Source of the DNA: Bacillota bacterium
GTDB lineage: Bacteria > Vulcanimicrobiota > SpSt-956 > JAKJGF01
Assembly (NCBI GenBank): GCA_022704525.1
Contig: JAKJGF010000023.1
Location: 1 to 32,627, forward strand
Reading direction: 5' to 3'
DNA length: 32,627 nt
Part shown: positions 24,255 to 32,220 of the stretch, one piece after another
How positions within the stretch are numbered: position 1 is the first letter of the stretch
Layout: the number at the start of each line of letters is the position of its first letter
Position numbers and translations under genes: made by a program
Notes under the pieces: model-generated
What the model saw: only the letters and a program-made list of their open reading frames with translations
Database searches by the model: none
What the model was told of the DNA's origin: nothing

Positions 24255-25313
24255 TTAAAGTTTTGTTATATTTCTTACAGTCAAAATCAATATCACAGAA
24301 TTAGATATATCCTCATAATACTCCGATTTTCCAACAACTTTTACTTTTACACCGGTATATTTATCAAAATCTATCTCAGCATTCGGACTACGGAGAACAC
24401 ATAGTATATTTTCCATACTGTCTACAAGTTGATGAGTTCCAAATTCAGGAACAGAACATTCCTGAATAGTTCCAGTAAGGGTTATCTCTCTGGCTATTCG
24501 AATCTGTGACTTCTGAGAACCCAGAGTAGTAAGCTCTCCCCTATCTGTATAAAACTTTCTGAATTCTAAATCTGTATTACCAGCTATAAGAGCAATAAAA
24601 TCAAATTGCTGTTCAATTCTGCCTTCCTTATCATAAACCCTTGGAGGTTGTTCAGATACCAGGCGCAATAATTTGGAATCATAATTGTGAAGCTGCCATC
24701 TATAACCTTCAATGGAGGAAGCAATAAGCTTAAGACTAAAAGATTCTCCTTCTACCACATCTATAAATGATGGTAGACTAATCCGTTGTTCAGGAATATA
24801 ATCAGCATTGTTAGTTACAGAAGTATTGCTATTAAAAGGCTGTACCGCATTACTGTAAAGAACAATTCGAACATTCTTTATTAAAAAATTATCACAACCC
24901 TCATCTGTGAGACCTTTATCAGCTTCTATAACCAGTGTGTTTTCACCTATCTGTAACATTGAAACAGGTATTTTAACCACTGAAGGAACAAAGGTCATAC
25001 CTCCATCAGGATAAAGGGCACCAACTTTTTTACCATTAATCTCCACATAATTCTTAGCTGAATTAACGCCGAGTACTTCAAGACATAATTCTGCACTTAC
25101 AGGAGAAAAAGGCACATTGAAAGTTGTTTCAAATTCTGTATCCTGTGGATCAGGCCACCAGGAAGGTCTATTCGGCTCTTCTAAACGTTTTCTATTACCT
25201 AAAGCCATAGTTTCTTTAGCAATATGTATAATAAAACTCTGACTTTGAGGCCAGACTATTTCGAAAGAAATTATAAAGATACATAAAATCAAAAAATAAC
25301 TTTTTAGCTTCAT
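24255..25313 (-). CDS. Secreted protein with chagasin-like and OB-like domains
   Basis: A 352-residue exported protein with a signal peptide (to about residue 23). Residues about 28-155 are a beta-rich domain resembling carbohydrate-binding sandwiches (PSWWPDPQDTEFETTF, IPVSMLQIGENTLVIEADKG). Residues about 178-275 resemble the I42 (chagasin) family of cysteine-protease inhibitors: VVEGESFSLKLIAS, EGYRW in place of TTGYxW, then YDKEGRIEQQFDFIALIAGNTDLEF. The end (about 277-350) looks like a small OB-like barrel (GTIQECSVPEFGTHQLV, DKYTGVKVKVVGKSEYY). Start is ATG 25313 with AGAAGG 6 nt upstream; the frame is open to a TTG one codon earlier. It is first in a four-gene minus-strand run. The inhibitor assignment is from motif likeness. 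Confidence 0.65.
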   Translation of the reverse strand: MKLKSYFLILCIFIISFEIVWPQSQSFIIHIAKETMALGNRKRLEEPNRPSWWPDPQDTEFETTFNVPFSPVSAELCLEVLGVNSAKNYVEINGKKVGALYPDGGMTFVPSVVKIPVSMLQIGENTLVIEADKGLTDEGCDNFLIKNVRIVLYSNAVQPFNSNTSVTNNADYIPEQRISLPSFIDVVEGESFSLKLIASSIEGYRWQLHNYDSKLLRLVSEQPPRVYDKEGRIEQQFDFIALIAGNTDLEFRKFYTDRGELTTLGSQKSQIRIAREITLTGTIQECSVPEFGTHQLVDSMENILCVLRSPNAEIDFDKYTGVKVKVVGKSEYYEDISNSVILILTVRNITKL

Positions 25314-25342
25314 CAAAAACCTTCTTTCTTACAAACCAGGAA

Positions 25343-25482
25343 GTCGCAATACGTGATGCGTAATGTATAGCTTATGGTTGAGAGTTTATAGTTGGGAGTT
25401 GGTTATTAAACCTTAAACTTTCTAACCCCCCAACCCTGAACTTTAAACATAAACTTCTTCTCACCCTTCACTTCTCACTTAA
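25343..25482. repeat. Heptanucleotide repeat array, locus 5 (20 in-phase units)
   Basis: About 140 bp that can be cut into 20 consecutive heptads in one phase, from GTCGCAA to CACTTAA. The left half is G-rich (TTGAGAG, TTTATAG, TTGGGAG), the right half C-rich (CCCTGAA, CACCCTT, CACTTCT), so the two halves are roughly inverted. It shares GTGATGCGTAA with the repeat in the recJ-apt gap. It lies in the 5' region of the chagasin-like operon. Confidence 0.75.
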
Positions 25483-25501
25483 ATAATAAATAGTCATTAG
25501 G

Positions 25502-25531
25502 ATTATAACACAACTATTATAAATATATCAA
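25502..25531 (-). promoter_or_regulatory. Candidate promoter of the chagasin-GT4-GGDEF run
   Basis: On the minus strand TTGATA (25531-25526) and TATAAT (25507-25502) with 18-bp spacing. A second pair overlaps it: TTGATT (25543-25538) and TATAAT (25521-25516), 16 bp apart. The leader would be about 180 nt and would include the heptad array. Confidence 0.5.
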
Positions 25532-25566
25532 TCAATTAATCAATTTTTTTTATCCTCTATCTACAA

Positions 25567-25596
25567 TTGACCTTATGACCTATATAATGATATAAT
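25567..25596 (+). promoter_or_regulatory. Candidate promoter of the PTS operon
   Basis: TTGACC at 25567-25572 and TATAAT at 25591-25596 with 18-bp spacing. The leader to the EIIB gene would be about 105 nt and contains alternative hairpins (listed separately). Confidence 0.55.
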
Positions 25597-25637
25597 ACTT
25601 CTTATAGTTTTTCAAGAAAGTTTATTCGTTATATAAT

Positions 25638-25696
25638 TTTTAGCAGTCAGTTCTAAGGACTAAAAAAGCTAAAAGCTAATTACTAATTTTTTAGAA
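25638..25696 (+). promoter_or_regulatory. PTS operon leader with alternative hairpins
   Basis: TTTTAGC followed by AGTC pairs with GACT followed by GCTAAAA to give a nested hairpin. The CTAAAA of its right side can instead pair with TTTTAG next to the ribosome site AGAAAGG before the EIIB ATG. The two pairings exclude each other, which could control translation or transcription, but AT-rich sequence gives such pairings by chance and no known riboswitch or antiterminator target was recognised. Confidence 0.3.
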
Positions 25697-25706
25697 AGGA
25701 AAATTT

Positions 25707-26009
25707 ATGACAATACTGGTAATATGTTCAGGTGGAATGTCAACAAGTATGCTTGTAAAATCAATGAGGAAAGCCTCAGAAGAATTAAAGAAAGAAATAA
25801 TTATAGAATCTGCAGGTGTATCAGCACTTAAAAACTTAATCAAAGACTGTGATATAGTATTAGTTGCACCTCAGATAAAACACAGAATTACAGAAATAAA
25901 TAATATAGCAAACAATAAGCCAGTTATTCTTATAGACCATAAAATTTATGGACTTATAGACGGCAAAGGGGCACTGAAACAGGCTATGAATGAATTACCA
26001 GGAGGTTAA
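25707..26009 (+). CDS. celA: PTS system EIIB, lactose/cellobiose family
   Basis: A 100-residue cytosolic phosphotransferase protein that passes phosphate from EIIA to the sugar being imported. The N-terminal LVICSGGMSTSMLVKSM holds the phosphorylated Cys7 and its loop, and VLVAPQIKHRI is the conserved central segment. Length is normal. AGAAAGG lies about 8 nt before ATG. It is the first gene of the + strand PTS run, 5 nt from the HEAT-response regulator gene. The gene symbol is by family; the sugar could be cellobiose or another beta-glucoside. Confidence 0.93.
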   Translation: MTILVICSGGMSTSMLVKSMRKASEELKKEIIIESAGVSALKNLIKDCDIVLVAPQIKHRITEINNIANNKPVILIDHKIYGLIDGKGALKQAMNELPGG

Positions 26010-26014
26010 TTGTA

Positions 26015-27418
26015 ATGAAAGAACTATTGGATATCTTATTAGAAGAATTAAAAGACGAAAATTCATATATACGGCAAAACGCAGCAAGAAAACTTGGAAA
26101 ATTAGGGAATAAAAAAGCTGTAAAATATCTTAAAGATACCCTTGAGGATCAAAACAAAGATGTAAGGCTAAAAGCCGTAATAGCTCTCGGAGAAATAGGA
26201 GGAGCAGAAGCTCCGAAAGCCTTACTAAAAGCCATAAAAGACAAAGATATAAATGTAAAAAGAGAGGCTGTAAATTCCCTGGGTAAAATAGGAGATTTTA
26301 ATACTATTCGCTCTTTAGAAACACTTGTAAACGAAAAAGACATAAAAATAAATATAATACAGGCTCTCGGACAAATAGGCTATACAAAACCACTCTTCGA
26401 TATAATTTTTCAAGAAGATAATGAATTTTCAGACCAGGCTGCAAGTATGTTAGGACAGATATGTAACAAAACTGATATACCATATCTCATAAAGGCTCTA
26501 AGTTCTCCTAGCTGGAATATCCGGGCAGGAGCGATAGAAGCCCTTGGAAGGCTGAGACATTCTGATAGTCTTGAAAAAGTAGCAAAATTTCTGGAAGATG
26601 CAAATGATAATGTTAGAAGTCAGGTAGCCAGGGCTCTTGGAAAAATGGGAGATGAAAGATCCATTCCATATCTTATAAAAGCATTAAAAGACAGGTACTG
26701 GGATGTAAGAAGAAATGCAGCAGAATCTCTGGGTAACATGGAAAGTGAAGAATCTATTGACTCTCTCATTGAAGCTTTAAAAGATGAAAATGCAGGGGTC
26801 AGAAATAATGTTGTCGAAGCACTCGGTAAAATAAAAACAAAAAAATCTATTCTGCCATTACTTAATACACTTAAAGATCAGGATCCAACTGTAAGAGGTA
26901 ACGCAGCAAAATCACTGGGGCTACTGGGCTACTTAGAAGTTAAAGAAGGTCTGGAAAAAGCTCTACACGAAGAGCAGGATCCCTGGGTAAAAAGATATTT
27001 AGATGAAGCTATAAGTTATTTACAATTAGAACCTGAAACAATAAAAAAGAAAAAAATACTTCTTGTAGATGATGATAAATTTATTGTTAAACTACTTAAA
27101 ATAACACTCCAGGAAGATTATGAGACAAATGTAGCATATAATGGAGAAGAAGCTGTACTGAGGGCAAAAATAGAAAGACCTGATCTTATATTACTTGATA
27201 TAATGATGCCTAAGATGGATGGATTCGAAGTAACTCAGACATTAAAAATGGATAACACTACACGTTTTATTCCTATAATAATAGTTTCAGCGAAATCTCA
27301 GGATAAAGATTTAGAAAATATAAAAAAACTGGGTGTAGCCGGTTATATAAGAAAACCTTTTAATACTATAAAATTATTACAAATGATAGAAGAAGTTTTA
27401 AAAGTAAGTGAACAGTAA
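26015..27418 (+). CDS. HEAT-repeat protein with C-terminal response-regulator receiver
   Basis: A 467-residue protein. Residues about 1-340 are ten or so HEAT/PBS-lyase-type repeats of about 31 residues (patterns such as DVRxxAxxALGxIG), forming a solenoid that binds proteins. Residues about 346-467 are a receiver domain: acidic pair Asp352 and Asp353, phospho-acceptor Asp395 in LILLDIMMPKMDG, Ser425 and Lys447, all in place, so it should be phosphorylated. There is no DNA-binding or enzymatic output domain, so the output may be through the solenoid. It lies between EIIB and the rest of the PTS genes, with AGGAGG overlapping the EIIB end 9 nt before ATG. No histidine kinase is nearby. Its last codons form one arm of an inverted repeat. 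Confidence 0.9.
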   Translation: MKELLDILLEELKDENSYIRQNAARKLGKLGNKKAVKYLKDTLEDQNKDVRLKAVIALGEIGGAEAPKALLKAIKDKDINVKREAVNSLGKIGDFNTIRSLETLVNEKDIKINIIQALGQIGYTKPLFDIIFQEDNEFSDQAASMLGQICNKTDIPYLIKALSSPSWNIRAGAIEALGRLRHSDSLEKVAKFLEDANDNVRSQVARALGKMGDERSIPYLIKALKDRYWDVRRNAAESLGNMESEESIDSLIEALKDENAGVRNNVVEALGKIKTKKSILPLLNTLKDQDPTVRGNAAKSLGLLGYLEVKEGLEKALHEEQDPWVKRYLDEAISYLQLEPETIKKKKILLVDDDKFIVKLLKITLQEDYETNVAYNGEEAVLRAKIERPDLILLDIMMPKMDGFEVTQTLKMDNTTRFIPIIIVSAKSQDKDLENIKKLGVAGYIRKPFNTIKLLQMIEEVLKVSEQ

Positions 27419-27471
27419 ACAGATCAGTTCCCTTCTTTATTAATATTCACTGATCAGTATCCACTGTTCAC
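27408..27471. repeat. Heptanucleotide repeat, locus 6, as inverted arms
   Basis: GTGAACAGT (27408-27416) and ACTGTTCAC (27463-27471), with inner arms GATCAGT (27422-27428) and ACTGATC (27449-27455), form a broken hairpin around a 20-nt loop. The left arm covers the final codons and stop of the HEAT-receiver gene. It may also act as a terminator or RNA-stability element, though there is no T-run. Confidence 0.6.
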
Positions 27472-27487
27472 TAAAATAAGGAGACCC

Positions 27488-28975
27488 ATGAAAAAGAAAC
27501 TAATTTTACTTTTTTTACTCATTTATATAGCTCTCACTTCTTCAGGAGTGGATGGAGAAATAGGAATGAGTGATTATTCTTTGAAAAATAAAAGATATTT
27601 AGCTCATAAACATAAAATATATAAGGAATCAATTTTAAATAGAGCTATTAAAGATGAAGTACATATGAAAATGGACATAATAGAAAATTTCCCTTACCTG
27701 TATTCTTTACCTGCCCTTCCAATAATTCCACCAGGAGGGAGAGTAATAAAAATTGGACTTTATCAAAATTTAAAAGAAGTCTATATCAGCTGTAATGGAA
27801 ATTACTCTATATATAGTAGCAGTGGGAAAATAATTATAGACGAAAATCAAGTATTATCTATAAAAATACCCATGGGAATAATACCTTCCAGAGAAATTAA
27901 AAAATCAGGTGAAATAATTAAAATAAAACCACAAAAAATGGGTAATATATTAAATCTTATCATAAAAAATACTGATTATTCTTACAGAGTAATAAGCTTT
28001 AGAGGTAACTTTAACATTTTTCTTAATTCCAGAGGATTTCTTACTGTAATAAATGAATTAAGTCTGAATGAATATCTGGCCGGAGTAGTGCCCAATGAAA
28101 TGCCATCAAGTTTTCCTTTAGAAGCTCTGAAAGCTCAGTCTATAGTAGCAAGAACATATACACTCACACATCTCGGAAAACACAAAGAAGAAGGTTTTGA
28201 TCTCTGTTCTACAGTCCACTGTCAGGTTTATGGAGGACTCAATACAGAAACAATTACAACAAACCAGGCAGTTAGAGAAACTACACATAAAATGGTATTT
28301 TATGGGGATAATCTGGCTGATACAGTATATCACTCTACCTGTGGAGGGTTAACTGCAAATGTAGAAAACGTCTGGCAATTACCTCCTGTAGATTATTTAA
28401 AATCTGTACCGACACAGGATTCATATAATACATTTCAATCTGAAGAAGATTTCAAAGAATTTATAAATAACCCTGTTGAATCTTTTTGCCAGGAATCCAG
28501 GTTATTCCGATGGGAAAAAAGTTATACCAGAGAAGATTTACAAAATCTACTTTCAGAAAGTTTGCCCATAATACTTAATTACCAGGCTCAGTTAGGAGAT
28601 CTTATAGACATATCCATAGAAAGAAGAAGTGAGGATGGTAGAGCACAAACATTATTAATAAAAGGATCTCTTGGAGAATACAGAGTAAAAAAAGATAAGA
28701 TAAGATGGATTACCAGCAAAGGTAAAATAAATAAAGATGCCTTACCGAGCACATTATTTTATATAGATAAACCGGAAGAAAATATAATTTGTTTCAAAGG
28801 AGGAGGATGGGGACACGGTATAGGACTCTGCCAGTTTTGTGCAAAAGGGATGGCCCTCAGGGGAATGAATGCAGAAGAAATAATAGAGTACTTTTATCCT
28901 GGCTGTACCCTGGAAGTTCCAGATGAGAAATGTGAGGTGAAAAGGGAAAAGGGAAATGGGAGAAGTGAGAAGTGA
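27488..28975 (+). CDS. SpoIID/LytB-domain protein, peptidoglycan-acting
   Basis: A 495-residue exported protein. It has an N-terminal signal peptide (to about residue 22) and a SpoIID domain: LNEYLAGVVPNEMPSSFPLEALKAQSIVARTYT with Glu204 in the position of the catalytic acid of SpoIID lytic transglycosylases, STCGG, and GGGWGHGIGLCQFCAKGMA near the C-terminus. Family members cut or activate cutting of peptidoglycan; outside spore formers they act in cell-wall remodelling, so sporulation is not implied. AAGGAG lies about 6 nt before ATG. The last roughly ten residues (from EVKREKG) are encoded by a heptad-repeat array and are not part of the family. It sits in the middle of the PTS operon. Confidence 0.88.
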   Translation: MKKKLILLFLLIYIALTSSGVDGEIGMSDYSLKNKRYLAHKHKIYKESILNRAIKDEVHMKMDIIENFPYLYSLPALPIIPPGGRVIKIGLYQNLKEVYISCNGNYSIYSSSGKIIIDENQVLSIKIPMGIIPSREIKKSGEIIKIKPQKMGNILNLIIKNTDYSYRVISFRGNFNIFLNSRGFLTVINELSLNEYLAGVVPNEMPSSFPLEALKAQSIVARTYTLTHLGKHKEEGFDLCSTVHCQVYGGLNTETITTNQAVRETTHKMVFYGDNLADTVYHSTCGGLTANVENVWQLPPVDYLKSVPTQDSYNTFQSEEDFKEFINNPVESFCQESRLFRWEKSYTREDLQNLLSESLPIILNYQAQLGDLIDISIERRSEDGRAQTLLIKGSLGEYRVKKDKIRWITSKGKINKDALPSTLFYIDKPEENIICFKGGGWGHGIGLCQFCAKGMALRGMNAEEIIEYFYPGCTLEVPDEKCEVKREKGNGRSEK

Positions 28976-29061
28976 GAAGTATAATAAATGCTCCTTACCC
29001 TTCACATCTCACACTTCACCTCTCATCTTTCACCTATCACTCTTCACCTCTCACTTCTCAC
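28932..29061. repeat. Heptanucleotide repeat, locus 7, two inverted arms
   Basis: Seven purine-rich heptads at 28932-28980 (GTGAGGT, two GAAAAGG, GAAATGG, three GAGAAGT) face ten pyrimidine-rich heptads at 28992-29061, nearly all ending in TCAC. The arms could form a long imperfect hairpin. The left arm supplies the last codons of the SpoIID gene; the right arm fills the gap before the zinc-ribbon gene. Confidence 0.85.
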
Positions 29062-29068
29062 CAGATTA

Positions 29069-29290
29069 ATGGAATGCCCAAGATGTAGAAGTAAAATTCC
29101 TCAGGGATCAGTAAACTATCCTGAATGTGGGAAGCCACTGGCTACATTTCCTATAAATGAGATACAAAAACAACAGGCAGGTTTTAACCCTATGTGGTTT
29201 ATATATGGCGGATGTGGATGCGTCTTTCTTATAGGGGTTCTGATACTCTTATTATTAATACTCGGTATTCTCATAGTACCACCATTGTAA
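29069..29290 (+). CDS. Small zinc-ribbon-like membrane protein
   Basis: A 73-residue protein. The N-terminus is a zinc-ribbon-like ECPRCRSKIP with C3 and C6, but the second knuckle reads YPEC, so one of the four cysteines is a tyrosine and zinc binding may be impaired. Residues about 49-73 are a membrane helix (VFLIGVLILLLLILGIL) with two more cysteines before it. The frame is open from 28988, but that part only translates the heptad repeat; ATG 29069, where MECPRC begins, is preferred even though no ribosome site is visible. It ends 4 nt before the EIIC gene, which has no visible ribosome site either, suggesting translational coupling. Confidence 0.6.
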   Translation: MECPRCRSKIPQGSVNYPECGKPLATFPINEIQKQQAGFNPMWFIYGGCGCVFLIGVLILLLLILGILIVPPL

Positions 29291-29294
29291 ATAT

Positions 29295-30593
29295 ATGAAA
29301 AATTATCTTCAGTTAATAGAGCAACGATTAATACCACCTCTTACAAAACTTTCAGAACAAAAACATCTCAGATCCGTTAGAGACGGAATAATATCTGTCC
29401 TCCCCCTCATACTTACAGGAAGTTTTTTTCTTATGCTTGGCCAGCTTCCCCTGGATTTTCTCAAAAACCCACAATACCCTTCATGGATTATAAATAGTAT
29501 AACCTTTTATGATGCAAATCTGGTACCAAAACTACTTATACCTTACCGTTTGACTATGGGGCTTATGGCTCTATATGCCGCCTTTGGTATTGCCTATAAC
29601 CTCGGTAAAACTTATGAATTAGACGGTTTATCAGTGGGTATATTATCAACATCTTCTTTCCTCCTTACAATTTTACCGGTAAAAGCCATTGTAACAAATG
29701 AAAAAGCTGAATGGGTAATACCAATAGATAAACTGGGAGGCAAAGGGCTTTTTGTTGCTATACTCTGTGCTTTTATTACAGTTGAAATAACGCGATTTTT
29801 ACTCGCGAAAAAACTATCCTTTTCTATGCCTGAAGGAGTTCCACCGGCAGTAATAAACGCTTTCACATCACTTGTACCGGGTATTGTAGTTCTGACTGTA
29901 ATATGGGTTCTACAATTGACAGTAGATATACATACTCTTTTAGGATGGATCCTGAGTCCTCTCGTTAAAACCGGCGATGGATTTGTAGCTATAATACTCA
30001 TAAATCTTCTTTTGCATTTAATATGGATTACCGGAATTCATGGTGCATCAGTAATCAATGCTGTGGCTTTCCCTTTTTGGATGCAATTCCTGGAAGAAAA
30101 TGCTGCTGCCCATGCATCGGGAACTCTCTTACCTCATATTACATCACTACCTTTTTACCAGTGGTTTATCTGGATAGGTGGTAGTGGAACAACTCTTTCA
30201 CTCATTATAATGATGGTATTTTCCAGATCAGCTTATTTAAAAAAGCTCGGAAGAATATCCATATTACCATCTATATTTAATATAAATGAACCAATTATAT
30301 TTGGCCTCCCTGTAGTTATGAATCCTGTTATTGCCATACCATTTGTAATTGCACCAATAGTTTCGGGAATTATAGCTTTTATAGCAGTAAAAACAGGACT
30401 GGTTCAATCACCTTATATTATGGTTCCATGGACATTACCCGCTCCAATAGGGGCACTTGCTTCCACGGGCTTTGACTGGCGTGCCCTTATGCTGGTAATT
30501 ATTAATATAATTATAAGTGGTTTAATTTATTATCCATTTTTTAAGTCTATAGAAAGAAAAACAATTGAAAAAGAAAATTCTTCGGAGGTATAA
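29295..30593 (+). CDS. celB: PTS system EIIC, lactose/cellobiose family
   Basis: A 432-residue membrane permease that imports the sugar phosphorylated by EIIB. About ten hydrophobic segments are visible. Conserved features are GIHGASVINAVAFPFW, the GGSGTT loop and SIFNINEPIIFGLPVVMNP with the sugar-binding Glu. Length is normal. No Shine-Dalgarno site is seen and the start lies 4 nt after the zinc-ribbon gene, so translation is probably coupled. The gene symbol is by family; cellobiose or another beta-glucoside is likely. Confidence 0.93.
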   Translation: MKNYLQLIEQRLIPPLTKLSEQKHLRSVRDGIISVLPLILTGSFFLMLGQLPLDFLKNPQYPSWIINSITFYDANLVPKLLIPYRLTMGLMALYAAFGIAYNLGKTYELDGLSVGILSTSSFLLTILPVKAIVTNEKAEWVIPIDKLGGKGLFVAILCAFITVEITRFLLAKKLSFSMPEGVPPAVINAFTSLVPGIVVLTVIWVLQLTVDIHTLLGWILSPLVKTGDGFVAIILINLLLHLIWITGIHGASVINAVAFPFWMQFLEENAAAHASGTLLPHITSLPFYQWFIWIGGSGTTLSLIIMMVFSRSAYLKKLGRISILPSIFNINEPIIFGLPVVMNPVIAIPFVIAPIVSGIIAFIAVKTGLVQSPYIMVPWTLPAPIGALASTGFDWRALMLVIINIIISGLIYYPFFKSIERKTIEKENSSEV

Positions 30594-30595
30594 AC

Positions 30596-30952
30596 ATGGA
30601 ATTGTCAGAAGAACAAACAATATTTCAAATAATACTTCACAGTGGAAATTCCAGAGCAGAAAGTTATAAAGCCATTAAAGAAGCAAGGGAAGGTAATTTT
30701 ACTCTGGCCCAGGAAGCACTGGAGAAATCCAGAGAAGAACTTGATAGAGCACATAAAATACATAGAGAAATACTGGAAGATACAGAAAAAATCACATCTT
30801 CTCCGGCACTTCTTATGGTACATGGAGAAGACCACCTTATGATAGCAATGGCTGAAAATACCCTTATCTCTGAAATGCTTGAACAGTTTAAATTAATTCA
30901 TAAGCTTAGCGTAAGAATCGAGGAATTAGAAAAACATGTCAGAAGAGATTAA
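30596..30952 (+). CDS. celC: PTS system EIIA, lactose/cellobiose family
   Basis: A 118-residue cytosolic phosphocarrier that takes phosphate from HPr and hands it to EIIB. The motif VHGEDHLM near 75-82 holds His76, equivalent to the active-site His78 of lactococcal EIIA-Lac, with Asp79 at the metal-binding position. Helical trimer fold expected. It starts 2 nt after EIIC with GGAGG just before, and its end overlaps the GH4 gene by 17 nt. No gene for HPr or enzyme I is in the window. Confidence 0.93.
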   Translation: MELSEEQTIFQIILHSGNSRAESYKAIKEAREGNFTLAQEALEKSREELDRAHKIHREILEDTEKITSSPALLMVHGEDHLMIAMAENTLISEMLEQFKLIHKLSVRIEELEKHVRRD

Positions 30953-32204
30953 AATAGCTGTAATAGGCGGTGGAAGTACCTACACACCTGAACTGGTAGA
31001 TTGTTTTATTCAGAATTATAGAGATGTACCTACAGAAGAAATATATCTTATGGATACAGACAGAGAAAAATTATCTATAATAACAGGCCTTGTACAAAGA
31101 ATGGTAAAATCCAGAGGAATTCCCATAAAAATAAATACAGGAACATCCCTGGAGGAAGCCCTGAAAAATTCAATGTTTGTAATACTCCAGATAAGAGTGG
31201 AAGGGCTTTCTGCAAGATATAGAGATGAAACGATTCCTCTGGAATTCGGCTGTATTGGCCAGGAAACTACAGGGGCAGGAGGTTTTTCCTGTGCTCTCAG
31301 GACTATACCTGTAATACTTGATATATGCAAGGAAGCTGAAAAATACTGTCCCCGTGCATGGTTAATAAATTTCACAAATCCTTCCGGCATAATTACTGAG
31401 GCTATAAGCAAATATTCCTCAATGAAAGTAATAGGACTCTGCAATATACCGGTTTTCATAAAAAAGAAAATCTCCGAAGCAATGGACATTCAGGAAGAAT
31501 TTATTAAACTGAATTATATCGGTCTTAATCATCTTTCCTGGATTACTGATATAAGAATAAGAGGAAAAGGAAAGATAAAAAATTTTACTGAAATAAAAAT
31601 AAAACTGGCAAATCTACCGGAATTCCCTGTCCATCAAGAGATTATAAAAAGCACGGGATTTCTTCCATCGCCATATCTAAAATATTATTATCACCATGAT
31701 AAAATCCTGAAAGAACAGTTAAAAGCCAGTAAAACCAGAGCAGAAGAGGTCATGGAAATAGAAAAAGAACTTCTGGAACTTTATTCAAATCCTCTCCTTT
31801 CAAAAAAACCGCGGGAATTAGAAAAAAGAGGAGGGGCTTGTTATTCAAGAGCTGCTTTCAGTATTATTTCTTCAATAATAAATAATAAAGGAGAAGAATA
31901 TACAATAAATATACCAAATTCCAATATTTTTACCGACTTACCTTCTCAGGCAGTTATAGAGACCCCTGTAAGATTATATAAAAATAATTATAAGGTATCT
32001 AAGGGAAAAATATTACCTCTGGAAATAAAAGGCCTCATAGAGAGTGTTAAATCTTATGAGACTCTTACAGTAGAAGCAGCTGTAAAATCATCCTGTAAAA
32101 CTGCCTTAATGGCTTTAATGGCCCATCCACTTATAGGACAGTATGAAAAAGCTTCTCCTCTGCTGGAAGCTATAATTAAAAAAAATAATTTTTATCTGAA
32201 ATAA
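30936..32204 (+). CDS. celF: GH4 6-phospho-beta-glucosidase
   Basis: A 422-residue family 4 glycosidase that splits the phosphorylated disaccharide made by the PTS, using NAD+ and a divalent metal (usually Mn2+). Features are the dinucleotide motif GGGSTYTPEL from residue 11, QETTGAGG near 109, NFTNPSG near 145, the metal-ligand Cys169 in LCNIP, and His199 in GLNHLSW. Length and order are normal. It overlaps the EIIA gene by 17 nt. It completes the pathway EIIBCA plus hydrolase within one operon. The specificity for beta- rather than alpha-linked sugar is inferred from overall likeness to CelF/LicH and the PTS type. Confidence 0.93.
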   Translation: MSEEIKIAVIGGGSTYTPELVDCFIQNYRDVPTEEIYLMDTDREKLSIITGLVQRMVKSRGIPIKINTGTSLEEALKNSMFVILQIRVEGLSARYRDETIPLEFGCIGQETTGAGGFSCALRTIPVILDICKEAEKYCPRAWLINFTNPSGIITEAISKYSSMKVIGLCNIPVFIKKKISEAMDIQEEFIKLNYIGLNHLSWITDIRIRGKGKIKNFTEIKIKLANLPEFPVHQEIIKSTGFLPSPYLKYYYHHDKILKEQLKASKTRAEEVMEIEKELLELYSNPLLSKKPRELEKRGGACYSRAAFSIISSIINNKGEEYTINIPNSNIFTDLPSQAVIETPVRLYKNNYKVSKGKILPLEIKGLIESVKSYETLTVEAAVKSSCKTALMALMAHPLIGQYEKASPLLEAIIKKNNFYLK

Positions 32205-32220
32205 AAAGGAGGTCAGGGTA

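Larger units (their letters stand above)
25314..25706. other. Divergent regulatory region, no gene
   Basis: A 393-nt gap between the divergent chagasin-GGDEF and PTS transcripts. It contains the 20-unit heptad array, promoters for both directions and the PTS leader. No credible ORF is seen. Confidence 0.7.

Noticed and set aside
25638..25706. A T-box or known riboswitch in the PTS leader
   Set aside because: No T-box sequence or recognisable riboswitch core was found.
27488..28975. Evidence for sporulation
   Set aside because: SpoIID-domain proteins are common in non-spore-formers and no other sporulation gene is present.
28988..29068. Longer N-terminus of the zinc-ribbon protein
   Set aside because: It only translates the pyrimidine-rich heptad repeat; the MECPRC start of the zinc ribbon is the natural beginning.
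31016..31489. A 157-residue minus-strand ORF
   Set aside because: It is antisense to the well-conserved GH4 gene and lacks recognisable features.
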